A stretch of DNA of 64,000 bases from positions 53,851,802-53,915,801 of the forward strand of contig NC_065537.1 in assembly GCF_932294415.1 (NCBI RefSeq), read 5' to 3'. The notes below the pieces were generated by a model. The model saw nothing but the letters and a program-made list of their open reading frames with translations. It made no database searches and had not been told where the DNA came from. Positions 46,801 to 57,599 of this stretch are shown piece by piece. Source of the stretch: Quercus robur (Eukaryota; Streptophyta; Magnoliopsida; Fagales; Fagaceae). The translations under genes were made by a program, and so were the position numbers. Every line of letters begins with the position of its first letter. The stretch's first letter is position 1.

Positions 46801-47205
46801 TACTACTATCGCCCTTGCCAACAATTCATAAAAACGATATCTACATTTCATAAGGTAATTCCTCATAGCCGCTGGAAGCCTAAAATGACAAAAGCTCTTC
46901 GGCTGTGTTTACCTCTACCTGTGATGACCTCTAATGGTTTTGGCCTCTGCCCCAATAATTCAATTTGTTGCAGATGGCATTGCAAAGCTCGAATGGCTTC
47001 ATTGCATGAAGGCCATGCAAATCCAATTTCCATAAATCTTCCGTGCTATTCAAAGATTTGAATATTTTTGTGGCTGCCTTAGCATTGAGACAATTAGCAG
47101 TGAATTGTGCTTCTCAAGCCATCAATGAGTATGGATGACCGGAAATATAATCACCTTCTCGATATGCATCATTGGCTGTTCTAGAGTACTGGGATGCTAT
47201 CCTTA
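46801..47205 (-). pseudogene. DUF1771-SMR domain protein pseudogene
   Basis: The minus strand gives, in order, YSRTANDAYREGDYISGHPY (DUF1771, about 47190-47130), an in-frame stop, NAKAATKIFKSLNS, then LWKLDLHGLHAM. After a one-base frameshift come EAIRALQCHLQQIELLGQRP, PLEVITGRGKHSRRAF, a further frame change and RNYLMKCRYRF. DLHGLH and ITGRGKHS are the signatures of the SMR (MutS2-related) fold, and the preceding helical DUF1771 is typical of plant SMR proteins of the CID/At5g23520 type. Known SMR domains bind or cut nucleic acids. The stop, two frameshifts and lack of introns in this stretch point to a decayed, possibly processed copy. Confidence 0.75.
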
Positions 47206-47934
47206 TCAATAGATATATAAAACATCGGATTAATTGCAATTTCCCCCTAAATTATGGTGTAACAATATTTTCTGAATGCTAAACTTTACATCTAATAATG
47301 CCAGAGATATATGAATAATAAGCACTTTGCCCCTGTCATCAGGATTTCTTATAAGTTTAATAGAAGAGTCAATTTTTTTTAGAAATGTGTCTAACAAAAA
47401 CTTGAATTTGGGAAAAGTACACAAATCCTCATGTTTTTCTGTAAAACATGTTTTCCATAAAACATTAAATAAAATACTAAGTATAGCCATTTAGCAACCA
47501 AAAAAAAAATCACTAAACCCAAGTATAGGTATTTTGGCCAATGTGTAATATGTTGGCTAAGTATGTTTTTTTAGTGATATTGCCACATATTGGAATATTA
47601 AAAGCAAAAATAAACTTGATTTGATGTGATAAAACACTAACCTAAGTATAGGCATTTAGTGAATAAAAAAAACTCAAGTATAGGCATATGAGGTGTTTAG
47701 TATGTGAGTGTATATATGTGTGGAATTTTTGATTTGATGAGGTCTATAAACTTGGCCCAATGTATGGATCTCTACCAAAAAATATTGCAAAATTTAACTT
47801 AAAAGTAAACAAATAAGAAATTAGAGGATGTAAATCAAAATCCACAAGTATAAATCACCAAACTATCATCAACCATGCACATATAAAGACTCAATACAAA
47901 GGAAATAACAAAAGAGAAACGGCAGGCTCAAGAA

Positions 47935-48110
47935 AAAATCCACAACATTTTCACAACAAATTCTAAATGGCAGGTTGTTATGGTTTATTATTAATGGGTA
48001 AAAATAATAATTTTAGTGATAAATTCAAATTAAAACCAACAACAGCTTACCACCTATGATTTATTGTGAAAGTATTGTGGAAATGTTGTGAACATAACAT
48101 TTTTCATAAT
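47935..48110. mobile_element. MITE of the CACAACATTTTCACAA family
   Basis: Left end CCACAACATTTTCACAACAA, right end on the minus strand CACAACATTTCCACAATACT. The interior TTCTAAATGGCAGGTTGTTA and CAGCTTACCACCTATGATTT matches 21505-21690 and 54285-54440. Confidence 0.6.
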
Positions 48111-48134
48111 TAAATAAAAGTTTTTACTCAATTC

Positions 48135-49201
48135 TGTTGGGAAATTTAGACCCCAGTTGATAGAATTAACAAGTTTTAAATCCAAGTTGTTAATTAGATT
48201 TATTATCAATAAAACTTGTTAAAACAAACAAACATCAATACCATGTCAAAATTATGCAACGGAAAAATAAATAAGACAAAATATGATGACCCAGGAAAAC
48301 CAATGAAACAAACTAGTTTCATAGTAAAAAACCTGGAGGGAAACCTTTCCAAAAAGCAATCCACTATAGTAAAGAGAAGTTTCAGATCTAGTACAAAACC
48401 TTTATCCCTAGAGTCTACAATCCTCGTAGATGAACTCACAACAAAAACCTTCTACCACTTTAGAACCTCTAAACTCTTCAATATATAAACGCCACCCTTT
48501 GATGCACGGATCCCAATACGTGACTAACTCCTTTGCACGAATCTCAGTACATGACTCACTCACCAACTTGAAGAAGATGTTGGCTGCAAAGACACAATAG
48601 CTTCTTTCAGAGAGAATAAGGCATTGGTCACCTTTTGCATATGTTCTCCTTGTATTCTCTTATGTGACGACTCCTAAAATAAACCTTATATAGGTCTAGG
48701 GTTGTGAGAAAAGAAACCCTACACATACATGTCAGCATGGGTTGAAAATCAGATTTGAAAATCTGAAATTCGTAAAGCTCGACAAATAAGGTGTCGAGCC
48801 AGGTGTTGAGGATTAAAACATTAGACACAAGAGATGAGGCTTGATCGATTCACCAGGTGTCGAGAAGCTATCGAGGGGACAGAAACTTTCTCAATCGATC
48901 AACCAGCTATTGAGAAGGTGTCGAGATTGCGATAAGAAACACCTTAAGAGGCTCGATAGATAGCCTAGCTGTCGAGAGGTGTCGAGCAGCTATCGAGCTT
49001 TAAAAACTCAACACTTCTTCACTTGTTTCTTGGACAAACTTGATGACTTCAACACTTGATCTTGAAACCTTGTTTCTTGAAGTATTTGAACACATCCTAG
49101 AACTACCTAAATACAAGTAAAGTGCGTTTTGTCAAAGGATTAGCCAATTATATAAAATCATGACATATGTTCTTAACAAGTGAAATACATATGTCCTAAC
49201 A
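48135..49201 (-). mobile_element. Solo LTR of a retrotransposon (same lineage as 1271-2205)
   Basis: On the plus strand it begins TGTTGGGAAATTTAG and ends GTCCTAACA (1,067 bp), flanked by the exact 5-bp duplication AATTC (48130-48134 and 49202-49206). A TATA box in minus orientation (CCTATATAAGG, about 48686-48696) sets the strand. Repeated TCGAT/GTCGAG motifs (48790-48990) resemble those in the first LTR. The frame at 48216-48488 inside it is accidental. Confidence 0.85.
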
Positions 49202-49394
49202 AATTCTAATCAATGTAACTCTACCAAAGGCACACAAGTAAAAGGCATATTTATCTATCAATACTAAAAAGACCAATTACTAATATAGCTAAAAAAACCC
49301 AAGACTTCATTTACCAAATAGTATTAATGTATTATACAGAATTGAAAGAAGAAAAATGAAACAATGCTATTAACAATTTTCACATTTGCACTGT

Positions 49395-49930
49395 TAATTG
49401 AAAGAAGAAAAACTACTTCATCACATCTACTATAGTTTTTGCGTGTCTAGTAAACAAACAGTCTCTCCAAAATCTGTAATTGTTTGTGGAGTACCTTTTA
49501 TTTCAGGGCCAGTCTCTTTTAGAGTCTCAAGGTATATAACAACATACTTATACTCCATGTCCTCAAACATCTTTCGAACTAAAGGTGATCTATTGTTAGA
49601 ATAGACACAGAATCTTGAAATTTGATCAAAAGGAATGCATGCTTAATCTAAGTAGTAGGAAAATCATAATTAAACACTCTCCACACATTTAGCTCTACAC
49701 CCCCTTCTAGGAAAGCCAAGCTTCGCCTTAATTCTGCTGAAGACTCATAAAACCGAAGTTGGGTGTCACCATAGGAAATTTTCAATAAACTGAGCTTCCT
49801 ATTATTCATATCATACTTTAAAAGCAAATGGACCTTCTTTTCCCCTTCAGCAGTATGTATAGTCCAGTGAGCCCTATTCACAAAAGGAGTAGCGAACGTA
49901 GTAATTATCGATACAGATCAATAGATTTTG
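49395..49930 (-). pseudogene. F-box-associated (FBA) domain remnant A
   Basis: The minus-strand frame has RAHWTIHTAEGEKKVHLLLK, YDMNNRKLSLLKISYGDTQ and LNVWRVFNYDFPTT. It then stops and resumes in another frame with FEDMEYKYVVIYLETLKET, GTPQTITDF and a natural-looking end (LLDTQKL). This is the late part of the F-box-associated interaction region (VNGALHW...LLLKYD...WVMK-like), which binds SCF substrates. The F-box itself and the first half are missing. A second, similar copy begins about 873 bp further on, so the two are tandem duplicates. Confidence 0.6.
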
Positions 49931-50239
49931 TCCAATATTTCTCATTCTCTCTCCTCCTAATCCTTTTATTAACCACTTCAGTAAACATCTCTAAATGCAA
50001 ATCCCTTATTTTATTTTTCAAAGTACTGTTTTCCACTCTATCATGTTAGATAACTATTTTTAAAACCCAACTTGATTACACTACTTTTATTGAAATAATT
50101 GTGTGAACAACATAATGACTAGAATAATCACATAATGACCAAATGAAAGTAAGGCATGCAAAGTAGTTGTAGTCAACAATAGCATCAACCAAATAGTATT
50201 AATGTATTATGCAAAATTGAAAGAAGAAGAAAGAAATAG

Positions 50240-51200
50240 TGCTACTAACAATTTATGCATCTGCACCATTAATTGAAAGAAGAAAAATTATTTCATCTCA
50301 TTTTGCTATAGTTTCTACATCTGCAGTGTCTAATAAACAAACTGTCACTTCAAAATCTACAATTGTTTGTGGAGTACCTTGTATCTCAAAGTCTTCTAGA
50401 GTCTCAAGGTATATGGCCACATACTTATACTCCGTGTGCGTTTGGCATAATTTTTGCCAACTTATTTTACTATTCACCTTATTTTTGCTATTATTTATAG
50501 GTCTCATTGTACTTTTTGGTACTATTCATGGGTCCTATTATATTATTTTAGCTAACTTTTACCTTTATCTAAAGGTGATTAGTTGTTAGGATAGCCCAGA
50601 ATCTTGCAATTTGATCAAAATGAACAACTGCATGCTTAATCCAAGTAGTAGGCAAATCATAGTTAGACACCCTCCACACATTTCGCCCTACACCCATTCT
50701 AGGAAAGCCAAACTTCACTTGAATTCTACTAGAAACTCACAAAACTGAATCGAGTGCCACCACAGGGAAGTTTCAAGAAACTGAACTTCCTATTATTCGC
50801 ATCATACTTCAAAAGCAAAAATGCTTCTTCTTTTCCCCTTTAGCTGCATGTACAGTCCACTGCAAAGCCCCATTCACAAATGGAGCAGGCAATGCGATAA
50901 ATATTTTAGACATGCTCAAATTTGGTATTGGCCAGTCAAGGCTAGTCCACATATTCCCACTTAATTATAAAGTCTCAACCTTGATAGGGTTGGATGTCTG
51001 AGGTTGAAACAAGACCTTAAAACGATCAAAGTCATTGTTTCACTATTAAATGCAAATTTAATTGCAAAAGTTTCTTTTGGGTTGGTTGAGGTTGAGGCAC
51101 TGTGGTTGACCTTCTTCAATCTTCCAAGGGTTCCAAAAATATATATTCTTTTGGCCATCCAAATGCCTATCAAAACATACAATTCCATTACTAGAACCAA
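50240..51200 (-). pseudogene. F-box-associated (FBA) domain remnant B, interrupted by a MITE
   Basis: The minus strand shows LNLRHPTLSRL-like and FAFNSETMTLIVLRS segments (50961-51200), then an LLLKYD-type block (about 50900-50650) and YKYVAIYLETLEDFEIQGTP near the end (50420-50300). Copies A and B align throughout, but in B the segment between TACTCC and AAAGGTGAT is replaced by a MITE (50430-50572). Stops and frame changes are present. Confidence 0.6.
50430..50572. mobile_element. MITE inserted in FBA remnant B
   Basis: GTGTGCGTTTGGCATAATTT at one end and GCTAACTTTTACCTTTATCT at the other replace about 24 bases present in copy A. The interior TTACTATTCACC, TATTTATAGGTCTCATTGTA and ACTATTCATGGGTCCTAT match 43487-43690. 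Confidence 0.6.
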
Positions 51201-51214
51201 ACAATTATAATTGA

Positions 51215-52030
51215 GAATATTTCTTGGAATCCTATTGGTACTTTGAGATATTACACAACATATCTGTCTAGAACCTGTATATGTTGTGTATAACAGAAAG
51301 GGAAAACTATCATATATATATGGAATTTGAATTGGGTAGAAACAAAATTAGGGGTGGTGATGGAATGGTTCAAAGATTTGGATATAGACCTAAATCTTAC
51401 GAGTGATTTCACCTACCTCATCAAGATATTCAATACAACATCTTTAGGGATATAGTTCTTCCTTTGTTTGGGTTTCATTGGTGGTTGGTCCATTGAAAGA
51501 GCTCTACTTGAGATTGCAATGAGAGAGAGCCAAGAGAGCCCTTCTTGAGATTGCAATGCAAGTCTCAAGCTCTTGGTTGAGAAAGATCCCAGAGAGAGAC
51601 AAATGTTTTAAAATTAGAGCAAGAAAAAGAGTCATTAGAAATCGTATTTATATACTAACTTGCATTTTTGAAAATTAATAAAAATAATCGTGTGCCATTA
51701 CACTTGCAAATTTTTGAAGAAACTAGTAAAAAAAAATTATATTTTTTCATTATACAATACAAAACCAAAAACTTTTGCACTAAAAACAGTAATGCTAAAT
51801 TTTTATTTATAAAAAATTTTCCTACATGCTTAGAATAATCATGCAATTAAAAGTTAGCTTTTGATTACTTTACAACATAGAGTATAGTCAAATCCACTTT
51901 CTAAAAACTACAACACAAAGTATAGTCTAATTTAATAAAATGTACTTTTATAATTAGGGAACATAATGTATTGCATCTAAGTAAATGTACTTTTACCATT
52001 GTTTGAAAATATGTAAAATATAGGAGGTTC
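51215..52030. other. Intergenic AT-rich
   Basis: No gene recognised; unique AT-rich sequence with scattered short direct repeats (AAGAGAGCCCTTCTTGAGAT near 51530). Confidence 0.35.
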
Positions 52031-52034
52031 TATA

Positions 52035-52125
52035 AAAGCTTGTAACTTAATTGGTACCTCTTAATGTTCAAAATAGAGACGATCTAAGGTTCAAATCTCT
52101 TCTCCCTCATTATTGTAAATATCTA
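52035..52125 (+). mobile_element. Possible SINE remnant
   Basis: TTGTAACTTAATTGGTACCT (A-box-like) and CTAAGGTTCAAATCTC (B-box-like) in the right spacing; no clear tail. Confidence 0.35.
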
Positions 52126-52194
52126 AATTAGAATATAGTTTGCTCATTATTTCACATTACAACTTACTCTCGAACATTAAAAAACATTCTAGGT

Positions 52195-52545
52195 AATTAC
52201 CCTCCAAGAGAAATATTAAGAGAGAGAAATGAACAAATGTAACAACTTCATTATTATTTAAGATGATACAAAAGGAATTGCATAAATCCATTTATAGATG
52301 ACTACCTTCATCCAATTGCCCCACATGGCTCAAGACTTGGTTTGTTAATCTTCCATGAGCTCTTACTAATATCACATGTGATTATAAGAAATATACATGA
52401 TAAATGTGATTGATGTGCTAGACAACTAACCAATTCACTCTTGTTTATCCAATTGTAACTAGTTATTAACTAACTTTCCTAATTTAATTCTACCCTTGAG
52501 ATCTTACCCATCAAAGCTATCTATGGTTCCTAACAATTTAAGAGA
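52195..52545 (-). mobile_element. LTR fragment (copia-like), minus orientation
   Basis: On the minus strand it begins TGTTAGGAACCATAGATAGC, contains TTGGATAAACAAGAGTGAAT and a TATA-like TCTATAAATGG (about 52290), then TCATTTCTCTCTCTTAATAT. A matching end and target duplication were not found, so the limits are approximate. Confidence 0.4.
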
Positions 52546-52549
52546 GAAA

Positions 52550-54284
52550 ATTTTAATAAAGAGCTACACCAACCTTTCTTGTGTAAGCACAAACAAACCT
52601 TGTATATGTAACCATAAGGCTGCATACTTAGGAATTAATCCATGCGTACACGAGTAGGGCTTTTGGAAAATATTTTTAATGACTTTGAGTTTTTGTGTCT
52701 TGTCTAGTTAGGGCCTCTTTGTAATTGGTCCCACGTGCGTTGTCATTGGAGAATGGGGACATAAATCGTATTTGGTACAAAATAAGGCATCTAGAACATC
52801 AAATTTCTTTAAAATGACAATATTTTTCCTAATTCCTCTAAAATGATTATATGATCCAACATGATGCGCACATTATAAACGACATAATGCTTGGGTCATT
52901 GTGGTACAAAATAAAAATATTCTGCTTTAATTTATTACTATGTACCATTCATTATCCTTAAGATTCAGATTCTTTTGATAAGCCTAGAGCCTTATCTATC
53001 CTTTTATTTTGATTGAAGTCATACTCAACTCTGGGAAGAATTCACCTTTTAATTTTTAAAAAATTTGTAAGAATTACAATTCATATGAGGTTTTTTTTTT
53101 TTTTTTTTTTTACAAACAAGAATATCTAGACCTCTTCAAGTATTTACCTTTTCCTCGAGTGTATGCAGTCCCCCCCCCTGGCGATCCCACACACACCAGG
53201 TTATTATAAGGAAGAATCTCTTGAAAATGGCTCCAAGATGCTGATAAAAGATTTCAAACACAAAATCTCATGAATATCATAAGGTCTTAAGAATCACTTA
53301 ACCAACTTCTTGAGATTCGTATAAGTAGTCTAAAGGTTTTTAACAACTTTTTTTTTCAATAAAAAAAAAAAAAAAAAATTGTCCTTAACAAGGATTGGAT
53401 TAACTCTTTGTTGAATGGCTCAGCAAGGTTGGTGCATTTCTCGAGTAATACAAGATTATTAGTATTTGTAATTTCCACTTGTTAGATAGAAAGAATCAAT
53501 TCTTGTGATTCACCAAAAAAAAAAAAAAAAAAAAAGAATCAATTCTTGTGTACTTGTTTTCAAGTCAAGAAATTTGTTAATGTAGCACTTAAATTCAAGT
53601 TATTCAACTATATATTGATATTGAGAGTAATTACACAAATCTAAATATTTAGAGAGAAGATGAACGTTTTTTTTTTTAATAAGATGAACGTTTTTATTTC
53701 AGTCAAAATATGCTATCGATTATCAATGGCCATTATAGTTTATATTTTTAAATATAATGTTACTAAATATAGAATATAAATATGCTGCATGCAATTCAAG
53801 AATATTCACAACAATTATACAACTTTTCAATTTTTTTATAAAATAATAATAAAAAAAATTAAAAAAAACCTTTTAACTTCTTTTATTCTTATTAGGGTTT
53901 TTTTTAAATTCTTTTTAATTAAAGTATAGAAAATTATATGAAGCCTTGAGGTTGGTTAGATTTGTGTAGAGTACCTTCTCCAAAAAATAAAACAAAAAAG
54001 AGAGTGGTGTGGAGAAAATCTTATTCTTTCATCCACTACAGGCCCATTGGACCTACGGGCTGTAAAATAGGCCATCTATCTTCTCTTATACCTCTTTTAT
54101 TTGTTGATAATTCGATTTTTTTTTTTTTGAAAGAGGTTGACAATTCAAATTTCGATTTCACTTACTCAACAATAAAAGAATTTAACCAATTAAATTAATT
54201 GCATTCATTCAATTGTAAAGAGAAATGTTAGTGAAAAGAGAGATTTATAAATAATAATAATAGCCAACCCAACATTAAAAAAAA
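52550..54284. other. Intergenic AT-rich
   Basis: No gene recognised. It contains long homopolymers (T-run about 53090-53111, A-runs at 53357-53377 and 53514-53535) and a short internal repeat of GAATCAATTCTTGTG flanking an A-run at 53485-53550. Confidence 0.4.
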
Positions 54285-54440
54285 GAAATAACAATATTTT
54301 CATAACAAATTTTAAGTGGTAAATTATTGTTGATTCTAATTTAAATTTACTACTGAAATTATTTTTTGTCCAACAGTATCAATTAATAACAATCCATCAT
54401 ATAAAATTTATTATAAAAATATTGTGAAAATTGTATCCCT
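54285..54440. mobile_element. Diverged MITE of the 47935 family
   Basis: ACAATATTTTCATAACAAAT at the left and ATAAAAATATTGTGAAAATT at the right are inverted ends; the interior TTTTAAGTGGTAAATTATTG matches the family. Confidence 0.5.
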
Positions 54441-54699
54441 GTAAAGAATTAGGACATTGTCATGCCCAATGAAGAATCGGGTAATTTGTATGTCCTGGGA
54501 AAATTGGTTTTGCCGTCTTGGATGGAGACCCAGCCCAACATTCAACTTATAAACATTTAGCTCAGGCCCAATTTTATTAACGCATTTGGGTTAAGTTGAT
54601 ATTTGGACTGGATTGGGTTAGGCTAACTTCATCTAACTGGACCCAATCCAGTCCAAAAAATCAATAACTTATTAATATTGTAACTCAAATTGGTGACAC

Positions 54700-55480
54700 T
54701 TGTCATTATCAATGACTAATGCTATAGATACAAAGAGTTTTCGAAATAAATTTCACAATCATTGAGTTAGCAAATTATTATTATTAATTATTATATGGGT
54801 TTACCACTTATACTACTTTATTATCGCTCATTAACATCTTCAAGCGATTGTGAAATTTATTGTGAATTATGTTGTGCCTTTATACTTATTGTATATTAAT
54901 AACATAATAGCATCATTAAAAAAAATATATATATATATATATATATATATTAAGATCATCTGCATTGGCATGGACAATTTTTAACCAAATCTAAACTTAG
55001 GAAGTTACTTTTTCCCCCCACAACTCTTTATTTCTTTCTCTAGTTTATTGAAATATTATTTTTGGGAAAACTCTCTCTCTCTCCCTCTCCATTGAGCCAC
55101 CTCCCAAATTTTATGTTGTATTTGATTGGGGTGAAAAAAGGGAAGAAAAAGGGAGATGAAAGAGAAATCTTCCATTATTTGATTGAAAGGGCAGAAAAAA
55201 GAAAATGGGGGTGGTTGGGAATTCTCACCTACACCTACTATTTTTTTCCTTCCAAAAATGGAAAGAAAATAAGTAAGAAAGTGACATTGAAAAGAAAATT
55301 ATAAAATGACCCATTAACTTTTCCACCATTCCATTATTATATGAGGACATAATAGTAACATATTCTCTGTCCATCTACTTTTCCTTTCTTTATATTAAAA
55401 ACACAATATACAAATATACAAATATGTTCTATCCTCCTAAAATTTTATATCATCTCAACCAAATAGGGCTTCAGTTTCCC
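54700..55480. other. Intergenic with small repeat relics
   Basis: A further CACAAT/ATTGTG-ended relic (about 54720-54890), a (TA)n run (54928-54949), and a purine-rich MITE-like block opening TTTGATTGGGGTGAAA (55128) and closing ACCAAATAGGGC (55460). No gene. Confidence 0.4.
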
Positions 55481-55917
55481 TTTGCCCTAGTCACCTCCCA
55501 CACAAGAAAACCAAGAATACAAATTCGTCGATGATATTATGGACGTGCCATCATTGGCTACTGATCCAAGATGGTTTGAAATAAACTCTGTCCAACATTT
55601 ATAAACCGACTTGGAGGTAAATCATGTACGTTTATACAAACAATAAACAAAGCTAAAGACAAATTTCTAGTTAAAGGTAGGGCCAAAACTAAGCCTATGA
55701 TTCTACAGCCCATTATAAGTTACTTTTTTTTTTTTTTGATAGGCACAAGTTACCTTTTAAGACCCCAAAAAAAAAAAGTTTTATCTTAGAGGTCGTCTTA
55801 TCTCCTTGTTTTTCTAATAATCTTTTTTTTTTCTTTAATCAAACGTTTAATAATTGGCCATGCAAAGGAAGATATAATACCCTTTAAATTAAAGAAAAAA
55901 CATTTAAGATTATCAAT

Positions 55918-56158
55918 ATTCGGTTGGCCTAGTTGGTAAGATATCGTGGCAAACAAGTCTCAAAACTTGGATTCAAGTTTCAAACAACTAGCTGTGTGTT
56001 GGTGTTTCTTATATCTTATCTTTATCACAAACGCTTAATCTAAAAAATAAGTGAGTTTCTTATATAATTGAGAGTTTGGTCACGTCCAGGTAAGAAAGCC
56101 ACATTAGCCACCCCGTTCTACCCATTTTTCTCTTACCAAAAAAAAAAAAAAAAAAAAG
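55918..56158 (+). mobile_element. tRNA-derived SINE with poly(A)
   Basis: GGTTGGCCTAGTTGGTAAGA (A box), TTGGATTCAAGTTTCAA (degenerate B box), 3' section GGTCACGTCCAGGTAAGAAA and CTACCCATTTTTCTCTTACC, then an A19 tail. The 3' section is shared with the SINE at 22750-23042, although the heads differ. Confidence 0.75.
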
Positions 56159-57062
56159 ATTTATATTTCTTTCAGACAATTATTTTGAGTGTTTTTTGGC
56201 TCCAAGATAAAAGTCTACTACCTACCTAACTAATGTCCTTAATGAACAAAGGAACCCATCTTTTCAGTTCTAACACAAGGTAATACTCCTGTGTGGTCAA
56301 CTCTTTTTATTGATATGTTTATTGTCCAAGCAAGTAATTCTCCACTTGTAAAATAAGTCTTAGCTTTCCGTAGTACGCCAAACTCGTTGAAACACCAACA
56401 AACACCTCCACAGATTTATTAAATAACACGCAAAGTGAAGACCAATTATTGATAAATTAACATTATTGAATGATCTTTTCTCCAGTCAAATATATGTTTG
56501 GGATTCATTTGTCGTGGACAATTGATTTTTTTTTTTTAATAGATATGTTTTTTTCTGTTCAATATGATCTAAGATCTAATCATATATCAATTCTGATTCT
56601 ATTCATTACCACATGAATCAAAGTCCAAGAGTTGTCATCTAAGTTATTTACTATAGCTTTGATTTTCGTTTTCAATTATAGACTTATGATATATCCATTG
56701 GAGGCAAACTGGCAATGTGTGCAAGCTCTCATGCTAGAGACAGAAAAAGGTATTTATTAGTATGTATTGGTCTGAATTATACATTTTAGCTATCATTCTT
56801 TTTTGGTCAAATCCTTTGTTTTTGTTTTTTGTTTCTTTGTTTTTATTTTGCTGAATACTGAGTATCAAAATATTAGTTATTGACTAGATAAAATCAAATT
56901 GGGGCTGCTACTTTTACCGGACAGTGATCTGGTCAGGGCCCAACTCACCTATGAATGGATTTAGAACCTAACCTAGGCCCAAGTTCACACACTGGAATGA
57001 AAGCCTGGAAACCGAACTATGATCTTGTTATATAAACCTGGAGGAGGCTTGTGTGGCTTACT

Positions 57063-57210
57063 GCCCGTTTGGTACATGTGTTTAAAAATTGAAAATTGTT
57101 ATTTGAAAATATTTATGAAAATACATATGGATGAAAAAGTGTGTGGAAATATGTGTAATATTATTTAAAAACTGAAAATATTTGTTTGAAAACACAAACC
57201 AAACACCCCC
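57063..57210. mobile_element. Small MITE with CCGTTTGG...CCAAACACC ends
   Basis: GCCCGTTTGGTACATGTGTT at the left is complementary to ACACAAACCAAACACCCCC at the right; the interior consists of AAAATATTT-type repeats. No transposase. Confidence 0.6.
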
Positions 57211-57434
57211 TTAAGCTCTTAGCATTTGAATGAGAAAATTTTGTTGTAGTTCTTATGTATTATTTGTAGTAGCAGTACTGGTGGTGGTTTGTACATTGGA
57301 AGTTCTTTGACTACACCAATATATTCTTTTAATATATATATATATATATATGATATTAATTATAGTGTCCGTCTCATAATGATTGAAATTTTTACCATTC
57401 TTAATTATTCTATCAATAATGAAGATTAATTTGA

Positions 57435-57588
57435 TTGTACACACTTCTGTAAATATTTCAAAGCCCAAAATCATATGTATTAAACACTTCATTTGATAAA
57501 TATTTTTATTGTTGTACACATTTCTGTAAATATTTCAAAACCCAAAATCATATGTATTAAACACTTCATATGATAAATATTTTTGTTG
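57435..57588 (+). repeat. 77-bp tandem duplication
   Basis: TTGTACACACTTCTGTAAAT starts at 57435 and TTGTACACATTTCTGTAAAT at 57512; the units continue in parallel through TAAACACTTCAT(T/A)TGATAAA, with a third TTGTAC at 57589. Confidence 0.85.
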
Positions 57589-57599
57589 TTGTACAAGAA

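Noticed and set aside
48216..48488. 90-residue frame
   Set aside because: It is inside the solo LTR at 48135-49201 and antisense to its direction of transcription.
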